From NCBI RefSeq assembly GCF_001661265.1, contig NW_017566996.1:526874-590873 (forward strand): a stretch of DNA of 64,000 nucleotides, in the 5' to 3' direction. Under the pieces are notes generated by a model, which saw only the letters and a list, made by a program, of their open reading frames with translations, had not been told where the DNA came from and did not search any database. This document shows positions 54,390 to 64,000 of the stretch, one piece after another; within the stretch, counting starts at the first letter, position 1, and every line of letters starts with the position of its first letter. Origin of the DNA: Saitoella complicata NRRL Y-17804 (lineage: Eukaryota; Ascomycota; Saitoellomycetes; Saitoellales; Saitoellaceae). A program made the position numbers and the translations under genes.

Positions 54390-55996
54390 TTAGATATGTC
54401 CCTCAGGGTGCTTCGTCAACTCCTTTGCCACCGATATAACTCCGCCCAAACCGTATCGTACCAGAGAATCACCAGCCAACGCCCCACAAACCCAAACGCC
54501 ATTTGCCAATTCCCATCCCCTTTCCAAAATCTCTTGCTTGAAACCATCCCGTCCAATCCACCCCTCCGGATCTATTACTCCCATTTCATCCCGCAATGAC
54601 GGCGAAAGCCAATTCATCTTTATTCTCCGGCCGGTGAAAGGTTTGATCGCCTCCACAAGTCTCGTAGTATGTTGTCCATTCTGCAATCGTATCGTACATC
54701 CCAATCCTTCATTCACCTCTTTCACAAGAAGAACTTCGCCGTTTGCAATTCCTTCATAGGGTCCAGTAGCACCATGTCCCGTAGCAAAGTATTTCATATG
54801 CTGATATAGACGCGAGTATTCGGGATATGCTTCTGGATGGCACGCTTTTAACGGACTCGGCCTGTTGAGTGGATCCCAATAGTACATATGGACCAACGGC
54901 CGATTTAGGGGCAGGGTGGTGATATAATCCGCTGCAGAGAATCCCGACCCGATTACCAGGACTGGCAACGGAGGTAAGGTTGGAGTCGGAGGCAGAGTAA
55001 GCGCAACGCCGCTGTCGGAAGAAGTGTCCGGGGGATATTCGTCTGCAGGGCCATACGAGGCGGAAGCCAGTTCGGAGAGGATGGCAGAATCATATAGAGT
55101 ACGACCACGGGGTCTATCAGCGTCATTATCGACGTACGGCGCAACGGTATCCGGTGGTGGACAGGGATGTGAAAAGAGACCCGACGCTAGCACTATATGT
55201 TGACACCGGATCAGATCCACCTTCTCTCCGCATTGTACAGATACCAAGAAGCCAGCACCATCATCCCGGACGATGTTGGTCACAGTAAGCCTGGAAAAGA
55301 CGTTCTCTTCAATACCAACTTTCTGCGGATACATCGAATAGTACCGTGCCACATCGCTCCTTCGTGGTCGCATGAAGCGCGGCATCTCAGCTTCGATATG
55401 CGTTTCGTAAAAGTGACGAAAAGAAAATCCGGGCAGCGAGAGTGTCTCTGCATAACTCAGCGTGTGCGCATCATCACCCTTCTCCTCATACCCGTCCAAT
55501 ACGTCACTCCACTGGCCCCCTGGTAGTGTACTGCATCCAACGACGACATGATCCATCTTGTATCCTGGATCGTACTGATATCGTACCCGCGTGCCGGTTG
55601 CAACGGGATCAAAGTCGATGTCGACATTCGGCTGACTCAGGGCGTCCACGAGGACGTTGGCCTTGTGGGCCGTCGATGAATACGAGATACTCGAACCGAA
55701 ATGGGCCGTTAACGCGGGGAGATCATCCATTGCGTCGTACAGAGGTTGATCCTTGGATGCATCGAGCTTCGTGTGTAGCAGGCGATCAGGATGAGGTCCA
55801 TTCGTGTCTGGGTCATAGTACGGTAAGTTTCCGTTCAGAAGAAACGACAGGTAGAGCGCCGATGGTCCCGAGCCTGTAGTGACGATGTCAGTACACGGTG
55901 GTCAGATGTGAAAGACCGCGAAACAGTCTCACCGACGACGAGGGTGTGGACAGAGGCCGGTAGCCGGCGAAAGGAACAGTCATGATCTGGAGGCAT
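54390..55996 (-). CDS. OSGIN-like FAD-dependent oxidoreductase
   Basis: This flavoprotein has exons 55996-55933 and 55873-54390 on the - strand, a 59-nt intron, and 515 aa. Splicing completes the FAD-binding start TLVVGSGPSALYLSFLLNG. The second dinucleotide fold is VLVIGSGFSAADYITTL. Further landmarks are HIVLASGLFSHPCPPPD, PEYSRLYQHMKYF and a C-terminal GVWVCGALAGDSLVRYGLGG, which resembles the OSGIN/oxidative-stress growth inhibitor group of class B monooxygenases. The substrate is unknown. It is divergent from the QDR-like transporter across 463 bp, so co-regulation is possible. Confidence 0.82.
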
Positions 55997-56459
55997 AACA
56001 GTCGTAAGAGAACAGAATGGATGCGAATCTACTCCATGGTCTGGTCTTTTTTTTATTCTGATCTGGTGGTTTCGTACGAAATCGAGTGGTAAGATCCGCA
56101 ACCCGCGCTGCACTCCGCACAAAACCTCTCCCGCTTGTGCGATTTTGCGCAGGCCAGGCTGATATCGCGGGAGTTGATTGATTTTGCGTTCAAGGAAACA
56201 ATTCTAGATATTCATAAGAGGGTATCGTTCACGGTGATGTCGACATGTCGGTGTTGTCGCGGAGCTCGAGCTTGGGAGGATACGTGCAACGTTAACGTTG
56301 ACAGCTGCCTTGTCGTAATGGGTGGAAATATATATAAGCGACAAGCCGATATCGGGCTGAAAACCGCACCGACGAGAAACCGCTCCATGACCGTCAACGT
56401 GCTCTTATAAGAGAACTCGACCACTCGAAGACGATGAGAGTAACTGTACGGCTCCCATC
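55997..56459. promoter_or_regulatory. Shared upstream region of the OSGIN-like and MFS genes, with palindrome and TATA
   Basis: CAACGTTAACGTTG at 56287-56300 is a perfect 14-bp palindrome. TATATATAAG at 56328-56337 lies 27 bp further and 123 bp before the MFS start. A palindrome just upstream of a TATA box is the layout expected for an operator or dimeric-activator site. Which factor binds is unknown. Confidence 0.45.
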
Positions 56460-57992
56460 ATGGCTGCCCCATGCAAAGCAGCGGCTGTCGACCTCGAAGA
56501 AAAGGCACAGTTAAGCCAAGAGACCGCTATCGATATCGTCAAACCGCATTCCGTATTCAGCGATCGTGCAAAGAAAGCAATCATCTTCACAGCCTCCATG
56601 GGCGCATTCTTCTCGCCGTTGTCAGCAAACATATACATGCCAGCTCTGACGACCATCGCAAATGATCTGAACATCAGTAACAGTCAAATCAACCTGACCG
56701 TAACGACCTACCTCATCTTCCAGGGTATTGCACCTTCGTTCATCGGTAACTTTTCGGACACTACTGGAAGGAGGCCTGCCTATATCGTTTGTTTTACAAT
56801 CTACATTATCGCCAACATCGCACTTGCGCTCAACAATTCTTATGCCGGTCTACTTGCCCTGCGCTGCTTACAGTCTTCCGGATCGTCTGGTACTGTAGCT
56901 CTGGCCACTGCCGTCGTGGCCGACGTTTTGACGTCTTCCGAGAGAGGAACGTACGTGGGCTACGCAAGCATGCCATCTATCCTCGGACCAGCTCTCAGTC
57001 CCATTCTCGGAGGCGTGATCAGCGCCAAGCTCGGCTGGCACTGGATCTTTTGGTTTTTGCTCATTTTCACTGCGGCCTATCTCGTCCCGTTCTTGATGTT
57101 CTTCCCTGAGACGTGTAGGAAGGTCGTGGATGATGGGAGTGTGTTGCCGCCACCATCGAGCTGGAGCTTGCTGAACGTCATGGAACAGCGGAAAGCGAGA
57201 AGGGAGAGTACGAACGCGGCCGTGCTGAAAGCTCGGATCCGAAAGCCGAGTTTGCCCAATCCATTGGCCACGCTTGTTATTGTCACAGATAAAGAAGCGG
57301 CACTTCTTCTCATCTCAAACGGACTACTTTACGCATGCTATTCCGCCATTAACGTCAGCACAACAAGCCAGTTTGAGAAAATTTACGGATTTAACAGCAT
57401 ACAAATCTCTCTCATGTACCTCCCCATCTGCGGCGGCTCCATCCTTTCAGTCATTACTACTGGCCGATTTCTGAACTGGAACTACAGAAGACACGCCCAA
57501 CGCTTGGGAATTACAATTGATCACAAGCGCCAGCAAGACTTGACAAACTTTCCTATCGAGCGGGCACGCTTGGAGGTGGCCATGCCTGTTCTCTATCTTG
57601 CTGCGGTGACCATTATCGCCTACGGCTGGGTCATGAGTGCGCATGTCAACATTGCCGGTCCGTGCATTCTTCTCTTCCTCATCGGTTACGCTCTCATCGC
57701 CGGGAACAACTGTACGAGTATCCTCATGGTGGATTATTATCGCCATAAACCAGCAACGGCTACGGCGGCTAATAACCTGGTGAGATGTTTGATGGGGGCA
57801 GCAGCCACGGCGGTCATCAACCCCATGATTGAAGCGATGGGTATTGGATGGGCAATCACCATGATCGGATTACTCTGGATTGCAGTCACACCGCTGTTGT
57901 GGATGTTGATGAGGTGGGGTCCGAGATGGCGGGAGGAGAAGACGGAGAAGCCGAGGCGTAGGAACGACAGCGAAGGGGAAGACAAGAAATGA
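56460..57992 (+). CDS. MFS transporter, DHA1 drug:H+ antiporter (QDR-like)
   Basis: This is a 510-aa single-exon membrane protein with about 12 hydrophobic segments. Residues 1-35 are a cytosolic tail; the first helix follows (FTASMGAFFSPLSANIYMPA). Motif A is present as GNFSDTTGRRPAYI, and GPALSPILGGVI is a motif-C-like region of antiporters. The central loop is charged (residues about 225-270). LGWHWIFWFLL matches the yeast Qdr and fungal DHA1 group, which exports drugs, polyamines or organic acids. No substrate can be assigned. The C-terminal tail is basic. It lies in the subtelomeric stress-type cluster. Confidence 0.88.
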   Translation: MAAPCKAAAVDLEEKAQLSQETAIDIVKPHSVFSDRAKKAIIFTASMGAFFSPLSANIYMPALTTIANDLNISNSQINLTVTTYLIFQGIAPSFIGNFSDTTGRRPAYIVCFTIYIIANIALALNNSYAGLLALRCLQSSGSSGTVALATAVVADVLTSSERGTYVGYASMPSILGPALSPILGGVISAKLGWHWIFWFLLIFTAAYLVPFLMFFPETCRKVVDDGSVLPPPSSWSLLNVMEQRKARRESTNAAVLKARIRKPSLPNPLATLVIVTDKEAALLLISNGLLYACYSAINVSTTSQFEKIYGFNSIQISLMYLPICGGSILSVITTGRFLNWNYRRHAQRLGITIDHKRQQDLTNFPIERARLEVAMPVLYLAAVTIIAYGWVMSAHVNIAGPCILLFLIGYALIAGNNCTSILMVDYYRHKPATATAANNLVRCLMGAAATAVINPMIEAMGIGWAITMIGLLWIAVTPLLWMLMRWGPRWREEKTEKPRRRNDSEGEDKK

Positions 57993-58456
57993 TATGTGAG
58001 CTGCATTGCAATAACTGAACATGACGACGAGAACTGACAAATGCACGACAAGCAAGCGCTACAATGGTGGCGGTAGCTGCGTCACCGTTACGTCTATTTC
58101 TGTGTACGCTGCACCTCGTAAGTCGCAATAGCTGTAGATGAGTACATGCCATAGCTGCGACGTTCCGTCGGGCCTGCAGAAGAGAGCTATATACCGGTAG
58201 ATCAAATAATCTTTATCGTTCCAAAATATGATCAAAATAAATTTGGTAATGCAGCGGAGGTACTACGTAGACCTGCCTCGTCCTTTCAGGGTTAGGTTGA
58301 CTAGCGCACGTATCCGTATTCGGGCCACCACAGAGGTCACACGGCCGATACGTCGATACGTCGGTAATTCAAAAACCGTGGAGAGTTCGCCTGTCATATA
58401 AAAGGCATGTCCTTCCCAGTCATTCAGTCGGCGGGCATCATCTTGCCACAGCCAGC
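57993..58456. promoter_or_regulatory. RTA1-family gene promoter: CCG-N14-CGG and TATA
   Basis: CCG and CGG half-sites at 58345 and 58362 are separated by 14 bp containing a repeated GATACGTC. Inverted CGG half-sites are the usual targets of Zn2Cys6 dimers, and two such regulators lie downstream. TATAAAA at 58397-58403 is 54 bp before the start codon of the RTA1-family gene. Confidence 0.45.
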
Positions 58457-59352
58457 ATGGACGTCACGATTCATACTGCTGCGAATGGCTCAGTCATCGA
58501 CATCGAATACTATCAGTATGAGCCTTCAGCAGGCGCAGCATGGACATTCGTGGTACTCTTTGGGCTCGCTACTGTTTTCCATGTTGTTTTGTTGTTTATC
58601 ATTCGCGCCTGGTACTTCATTCCTCTCATTATCGGAGGCGTATGTGAGTGATCCACCACCATCCTCTCCCAAAACCCCTTTTCACGCGAAGTCCAGGTGA
58701 AACCTTTGGATATTTCGGACGGGCTTGGTCGCATCGTGAACCAAACTCGATCAAACCATGGGTCACGCAAGAACTCCTCATCCTCTGCGCTCCTCCTCTC
58801 GTAGCCGCAACTGTTTACATGATCTTGAGCCGACTTGTGCGCGCTCTCCAAGCCGAACCCCATTCTATGATCCGACCTGCACGAATTACGTTCATATTTG
58901 TCTTTAACGATGTCGTTACATTACTTACACAAATTGCCGGCGCAGGCGTCCAAGTCACCGGAGATCAACACGTTATGAACATCGGGAAAAAAGCGGTGAT
59001 AGCTGGACTGATGATCGGCATATTTGTCTTTGCCCTCTTCATCTTGCTGACGAGCAAGGTTCATGTCCGGTTGAAAAAGCATTCTACACCCGTCCTGAAG
59101 CAGAATCCGCATTTACGATGGAAGCGATACATGTGGATGCTGTACATTGTAAGTGTCGCGATCATGGCCCGAAATGTGGTTCGAATTGTCCATTTCGCAG
59201 AGGGCAGTGAAGGTTGGGTTTCGAGACATGAGGCAATGATCTATGTATTCGATGCGTTCTTGATGTTCCTGGTCCTGGCAGTTCTAATTGTTCTTCACCC
59301 TCAAGTCATAATTAGGAGGACTCGTCGTTTAGCTGAAGAAGTGGAGCGGTAG
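58457..59352 (+). CDS. RTA1-family 7-transmembrane protein (lipid-translocating exporter type)
   Basis: Exons are 58457-58643 and 58697-59352 with a 53-nt intron, giving 280 aa. Splicing restores GGVCETFGYFGRAWS, the hallmark of the family after TM2 (ExxGYxxR). Hydrophobic segments are visible at AAWTFVVLFGLATVFHVVLL, FIPLIIGGVC, LLILCAPPLVAATVYMIL, ITFIFVFNDVVTLLTQIAG, MIGIFVFALFILLTS and later, matching a 7-TM protein. GAGVQ and FRxxE-like positions are also typical. RTA1/RSB1 members are linked to resistance to lipophilic compounds and sphingoid bases. It converges on the Upc2-like gene, 154 bp away. Confidence 0.87.
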
Positions 59353-59506
59353 GAATTCTCTGGCGATACAGCCGCGTTGGGTGTCGTCGAGGCGGACAAC
59401 ATACCCCTCACAGAGAATGAGAGTCAGGGAGACCGTTCAAAGTTTAGGTAGATACTAAAACATGACTCTACCTTCATATCGAGCAATGCAACGTTCACGT
59501 CGTTAA

Positions 59507-60814
59507 CTATCCTACCTCCTCAATTGGCCACTCTATAGAAGCGCGGTCTTCTTCGCACAAGCACTCATACACTTCGCTCAGGATATGCTCAGCCCAGCCA
59601 GCGAAAATCCAAACCTCGCCAAGTTCATGCTTCATCAAGACCAGAAAATGTGCTAAAACTACTAGAGGTGCTACTTGCCGCTCTTCCAACGCCTGGGAGA
59701 ACTCCGGCGGGAGGCTGTACGTCCACTTGAAAAGAATATGTGCAAAACGATTGTTGTTATCCGTGCCAGCAATGCCATCGCAGATGGCAGTGAATGATTC
59801 GGTTAGACTGTCAACCGCGCTGAGATATACAGAGAGAGACGGGTCGTGGGTAGCTCGGGAGATCACAAATTCTCGGAGCAGCTCCATTTTCTCTCGATAC
59901 GGTAGCGAATTCATCTCCTCGGGCTCCTTTGGTGTCAAAGCCTCGCCCTGAACTATTGGCGCAAGGAGACCCGAGTGAAACTGATCCTCTTTGAACTCGA
60001 TAACTGACCGCACTCCTCGTAGTAGCGTAAGCCAAGACACATGCTCTGCCTCACCAAAAAAGAGGTAATCTCCTGGACGAGGTCCCCTGGCAAAGGATAT
60101 GAAACACAGAAGGACCGAGGAAACCCAGACAGCGTCGCAATTATCAGCTGTGAGGTTTGATAGTGAAAGCATCACTGATTGCAAGCCGGACGTGTGACGG
60201 TGGTCGGCTTGTGCGGTATACGATTTACATCGATCGGGATGTAAATGAGCAAGGTGTAAAGCGGAAAGAGCGAGAATAAGATGCAGTAAGAACGGCGAGT
60301 TATGACCCATTTTGGGTACGTCAATTTTCCAGAATCTTGATCTGCCATCCTTCCCGCTGAAAGTGAGAGCGGTTGAGGTGATGAAGTGGTGCTGCAGCTG
60401 GAGGTCGGAGAAGGAGAAGCCTGGAATACCGAGGACTTCCGCCGGGGCCGAAGTACAAGATGGGCATGTTTGTACTCTCGCGTATGGGATCGTAGACCTC
60501 TGGAACGGATATAAGATGATCCTGCGACCTGGTTGGCTATTGTCTGATCCGGTACGAGGTAGACCCACGGCAGTCGCAGGCGACTCGACGCTGGCGGAAG
60601 CCGTGACAGTGTAGTCGCAAGTAATCATGTGATTGTAGCAGTTTGCGCATTCCGGTTTTGTTTCGTCACACTGTTCAGCGTCGAATCAGCAAGATGGTCT
60701 CGCAGCTCGTCGTATGGGATCAACCTTGATGTGCCGTCTCTTACAGTTGATACAACCCAACCGCGACTTGCGATGCGACCGTCGTCCAGCGACGATGTTG
60801 AATCGTTTCTCCAT
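59507..60814 (-). CDS. Zn2Cys6 transcription factor, Upc2/Ecm22-like
   Basis: Exons on the - strand are 60814-60725 and 60670-59507; the 54-nt intron splits the zinc cluster and the product is 417 aa. The spliced cluster reads HRKSRLGCINCKRRHIKCDE, then PECANCYNHMITCDY, giving the six cysteines with C-x2-C-x6-C-x6-C-x2-C-x6-C spacing. It is very close to the Upc2 pattern (KSRxGCxNCKRRRVKCDExKPxCxNC). The C-terminal domain includes LQLQHHFITSTALTFS and GHNSPFLLHLILALSALHLA, as in the Upc2 ligand domain. Upc2 senses sterol and drives ergosterol and drug-resistance genes. Ligand here is unknown. The intron donor is the unusual GTTGAT. Confidence 0.85.
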
Positions 60815-61010
60815 AGCTTCCAAACAGTAAGTTGTCTGTTACCCACATATTGGCCGAGCTGCCCAGGTATTCAGAGTTCTCGATACCGGTAGACGTCGGT
60901 CCGATCTCGGCGCGAAACTCCGAGTGAGCGCCGACGTTGACCGAAGAAACCTGAACACCAACAGATCAAATCCATAGGTTTCGTTTGAATACGATGACTG
61001 GTTGAAAGAA
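60815..61010. promoter_or_regulatory. Shared 196-bp promoter of two Zn2Cys6 regulator genes
   Basis: The two regulators are transcribed away from each other across this gap, so they share upstream sequence. Direct inspection shows no clear TATA box or paired CGG sites. Cross-regulation is a possibility but is not shown by sequence. Confidence 0.4.
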
Positions 61011-63078
61011 ATGGCATGCTCCAATTGCAGGCAATCGAAGGTTCGAGTGCGCTTTACCGATCTGTTATACCGTTTTCTGACGATCGTCTGTCGAAGGTGC
61101 GGTGTGATTCTGCCGGTGATGGCAAGTCCTGCTCGAGATGCAACCGTCTCCAATCGAAATGCGAAACGGTAGCCGGTTTCAGGAGAGTGAGCCGGGTTCA
61201 GAAAGTTGCCGAGTTGGAACGTCAAGTGCAGCATCTGGCAACCATTGTAGCGCAGCAGCACAGTGAACGCACGACAACACCGGCGGCCGCGGACAGGCCG
61301 ACATCGCTGCCGGCCCCAACGCCCCAGCTGTTATCAGCAACTTCCGTACGGTCAGAACCACCCAACGGGCCTTCACCGCAATCGCTTTTGACCTCGCTTC
61401 CGGCGCCCGCAATAGCACGGTCCATCGAAGGGATCGAAATCAGCTCCGAGCGTATTCATTCGTTCTTCCAGACGTATGATGCTCTCTCTGTGGATACTCT
61501 ATGGGCTACGTACTGAGCGCTCTGCAGGTTCTTCACGTTCTACCATCCCTTTCTCCCCTTTCTTGATCCGTCGTTCTCCGCGGACGCCTACTATGCATTG
61601 TCGCAACCTCTGTTCTGGGCAATTATTGCCGTCGCAGCTCAACGAGACCAGACTACGCCCTCCATCATCACCTCAATCGCACCGCATGTGGTCAACCTCG
61701 CATGGAATACATGTATGAGCCCTTCTCCGCCGACATGCGCCAATATCCAGGCTTTGCTGTTGTTGAATCTCTGGCCATACTGGCCGTACAGACCGTGGAA
61801 GGAACATGCCTATCTGTTTGCGAATGTAGCTATCAACTGTGCCATACGAATTGGACTTCACCGACCAGGCAATCCGGGAGACTTTAGAAGGATGGGGAAT
61901 GAGGTGATCGGTGGGGCAGATTTCGGTGAAAGGTTACGGACATGGGTGGCATGTAACATTGTCGGTGAACTGTATGTCTTTGGAGAGATCGCAAGTCCCT
62001 TCGCTAACCCACTCTCAGCGTCGCGTCTGATCTCGGCCATCCTCCCTTGACATCCCTTTTCGATTGGACAGTTCAACGTGTCTGTACGCCTGCTTCGCCT
62101 GAAGCGTCACTCATTCCTAGAGATATAAGGCACATGCTCTTGATTATGCGTTTCAGTAACCGCGTATCAAAGACAATGTTCAGCAACCTTGCGGATCCTT
62201 TCGGTTTTCCTTGCGAAACCGAATGGCCGGCGTTGATGAACCTACTCGAAGACGAAGCGCATAATCTGGAGGCAACATTGAAGGAGGAACCTCTTTCGCA
62301 TTGGACAAGGATCATCTTTCATAGCGCGCGATTGTATCTTCATGCGTTCAGCCTTCTTTCTCCTCCATCCTCGCCTCGCAGGACCGAGGCTCTGTTGAAA
62401 GCTCATGCCGCAGCAGCACAGTATATCTCCACAGGTATCACTATGACTACGGATAGCAATCCGATGATAGAGCCTATGCTCTGTGCGCCGATGACAGTTC
62501 TCCGACGTGCGTCCGTCGCATCCTGTATATTGCTGCGTGTTCATTCTTCAAAGCTCGAAAGATACGTCGATGCCACGGCAGGTGAACTCTTCAACACTGC
62601 GTCGCAGATCGTCCGTCGATGTTCGTTTAAGTCGGGAGACGATCTGACCCGCCATGTGGATATGGTTGCACAACTCTGGCGGAAGCGTATTCCGTCGTCC
62701 ACCGAAGCCAATGGCGAGAGCCCAGTGGGGAGAAGACTTGCGCAGTACGATGACGAAGACATCGTAATGAGAGTCAGGGGAAGAGGAGCAGTTAGTGTGA
62801 TGTTCGATTGCCTCGCCTTGTGGAGGGACGATATCAGGGAACAGCAGCGGACGTCTGAAGTTGCGCAGCTGCCTACGGAGCCGCGTGAAGACTATATAGC
62901 CACAGGAGCGTCGACGTCGGACATGGAGACTGCGGAGCAGCTTTTATCGATGGGTAGCACGGCAGCACATGCAAATACGGTTGGGATGGTAGGTATGGAT
63001 GATTGGCTATGGGATCTGGATTTCGACTTTGGTTTCGGAGATTTTACGAATATGGCGCACAATGGAGGATCGCTTTGA
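61011..63078 (+). CDS. Zn2Cys6 fungal-type transcription factor
   Basis: Exons are 61011-61040, 61097-61473, 61528-61971 and 62019-63078, with introns of 56, 54 and 47 nt; the product is 636 aa. The N-terminal cluster reads CSNCRQSK across the splice to VRCDSAGDGKSCSRCNRLQS, giving six cysteines. A coiled coil follows (VAELERQVQHLATIVAQQHS). The fungal-specific regulatory domain starts near RIHSFFQTFFTFYHPFLPFL and includes PLFWAIIAVAAQRD, AINCAIRIGLHRPG and a conserved VASDLGHPPLTS. The acidic C-terminus is probably an activation region. No target is known. It ends only about 0.8 kb from the telomere repeats. Confidence 0.88.
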
Positions 63079-63881
63079 CAGAAGGAGGGGTCAGCATATC
63101 AATACAGTGTTGAGGGTGACGGTAGTATCTACATGAGTTCGTAGGCATTGGCAGAAGATGGCGACGATTCCGCATACGTCACATGTTGGAGTGCACAAAC
63201 GCATTGCGAGCAATTGAGGATGCGAACGCCGTACGAGCGAAACACAGTACGTCTTACCAAGATGCACCCCCATTTTGACGTTCTTTCGGTGCCCAATCCG
63301 GTAATTTAGCCCTGCCCGCGCGTGCGGCGAACGTGGAAACCGACCTGAAAACGCCCATTAAAAAAGGTGAAATCAGTAAAATTGACCCGGCAAATCTGTT
63401 CTTTTATATTTCAGGTTTATTCCTTTCATCTTTGAGCCCCCTCACACCTCAATTACGTGAGATATCCCCTACTCTAAGTCGACGTAGGGGTAGCACGAGC
63501 GCTCGCTGCCAGCCGGGCCTCTCCACCCTCCCCGGCCCACACCCCACCCAGACTGTTCTTGAAACCCGGGGAAGAGAATGTCGAGATTTGTTCATTACCA
63601 TTCACGTACACACCTGCAATATCTCCCATGTTTTTTACCCTCTCGTCCTCAATCTTTTCCCTCCCGTCTTCACCCTTTTCCCAGAGTTGTGTACCTGAAT
63701 GTGCCGCCGTCGGCGCTTTCATTCATTACCTTTCCATTTCCGGCGTTTGTAAACAAAGAGCATGTCACCCGACAACGTCGCAACAACCCATTTCATCGCG
63801 TCTCCCTTCTTGTGCTACTATTCATGTACACACCTGCAATATCTCCCATGTTTTTTACCCTCCTGTCTTCAACCTTTTCCC
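63079..63881. other. Subtelomeric spacer
   Basis: The 803-bp stretch between the last gene and the telomere repeats has only short, unsupported frames (for example 63333-63698). Pyrimidine-rich tracts (CCCTCCCGTCTTCACCC) are frequent on the + strand. A direct repeat is described separately. There is no trace of a telomeric helicase gene, which many ascomycete subtelomeres carry. Confidence 0.55.
63601..63881 (+). repeat. Direct repeat of a 61-bp element, second copy abutting the telomere
   Basis: Positions 63601-63661 and 63821-63881 are near-identical and exactly 220 bp apart. Both contain ACACACCTGCAATATC followed by TCCCATGTTTTTTACCC, with about five substitutions over 61 bp. The second copy ends directly against the first telomere repeat. 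It may be a subtelomeric repeat unit or a telomere-healing scar. Confidence 0.7.
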
Positions 63882-64000
63882 TAGGGTTAGGGTTAGGGTT
63901 AGGGTTAGGGTTAGGGTTAGGGTTAGGGTTAGGGTTAGGGTTAGGGTTAGGGTTAGGGTTAGGGTTAGGGTTAGGGTTAGGGTTAGGGTTAGGGTTAGGG
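63882..64000 (+). repeat. Telomere repeats (TTAGGG)n
   Basis: About 20 perfect tandem TTAGGG units end at the right edge of the window, with the G-rich strand on + and the first unit partial (TAGGG). It marks the chromosome end; length beyond the window is unknown. Confidence 0.98.

Noticed and set aside
63333-63722. Overlapping frames of 121 (+) and 82 (-) codons in the subtelomeric spacer
   Set aside because: They cover the 61-bp repeat and pyrimidine tracts, and have no family resemblance.

Overview
The window is the right-hand end of a fungal chromosome. About 20 copies of TTAGGG run from about 63882 to the last base, so the + strand ends on the G-rich telomere strand. The other 63 kb is a compact, gene-dense nuclear genome. 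Genes have mostly 0-5 introns of about 47-62 nt, with GT starts, AG ends and CTAAC/CTGAC-type branch sites. The gene set is ascomycete-like: a Whi2-type BTB protein, an RTA1-family membrane protein, a QDR-like MFS transporter, an Upc2-like regulator, FUR1 and HOM3. Short introns, roughly balanced base composition and small intergenic gaps suggest an early-diverging or compact ascomycete (Taphrinomycotina such as Saitoella is my guess, low confidence).

Layout, left to right. 0-9 kb: a TBC-type Rab GAP (cut by the left edge), DNA topoisomerase II, the Hsp70 exchange factor Fes1 and the splicing factor Bud31. 9-17.7 kb: a forkhead factor with a 1.8 kb upstream region holding five ACGCGT boxes, a mitochondrial dehydrogenase kinase, the cohesin-release factor Wapl, and the histone-fold protein Mhf1/CENP-S. 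17.8-27.4 kb: the Bur1/Cdk9 kinase, aspartate kinase, the Rab exchange factor Dss4/Mss4, a second and strongly diverged forkhead-like protein, uracil phosphoribosyltransferase, and a flavoprotein. 27.4-33.1 kb: a gene-poor, AT-richer block with many copies of a short motif (AATCATGGATTATGCC and its reverse complement) that I cannot assign to any known element; it is the most unusual part of the window.

33-54 kb: a secreted GH32 glycosidase, a dienelactone hydrolase, actin, a membrane cytochrome-b5-like protein, a BTB protein, SRP19, SAP18, Prp18, a methyltransferase, an Env7/STK16 kinase, a very large Ser/Thr-rich secreted protein, ribosomal protein S25, tRNase Z and Dap1. 54-63 kb, subtelomeric: an OSGIN-like flavoprotein, a QDR-type MFS transporter, an RTA1-family protein, an Upc2-like Zn2Cys6 regulator and a second Zn2Cys6 regulator. 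These five look like a stress, drug or sterol-response neighbourhood. The last gene ends only about 0.8 kb from the telomere repeats, and that gap holds two copies of a 61-bp element.

Most exon structures below were built by hand from splice signals plus continuity of the protein family. Several genes (DSS4, MHF1, SAP18, the b5-like gene, DAP1, the OSGIN-like gene, both Zn2Cys6 regulators) only become recognisable after splicing. No transfer RNA, ribosomal RNA, CRISPR array or intact transposon was recognised.
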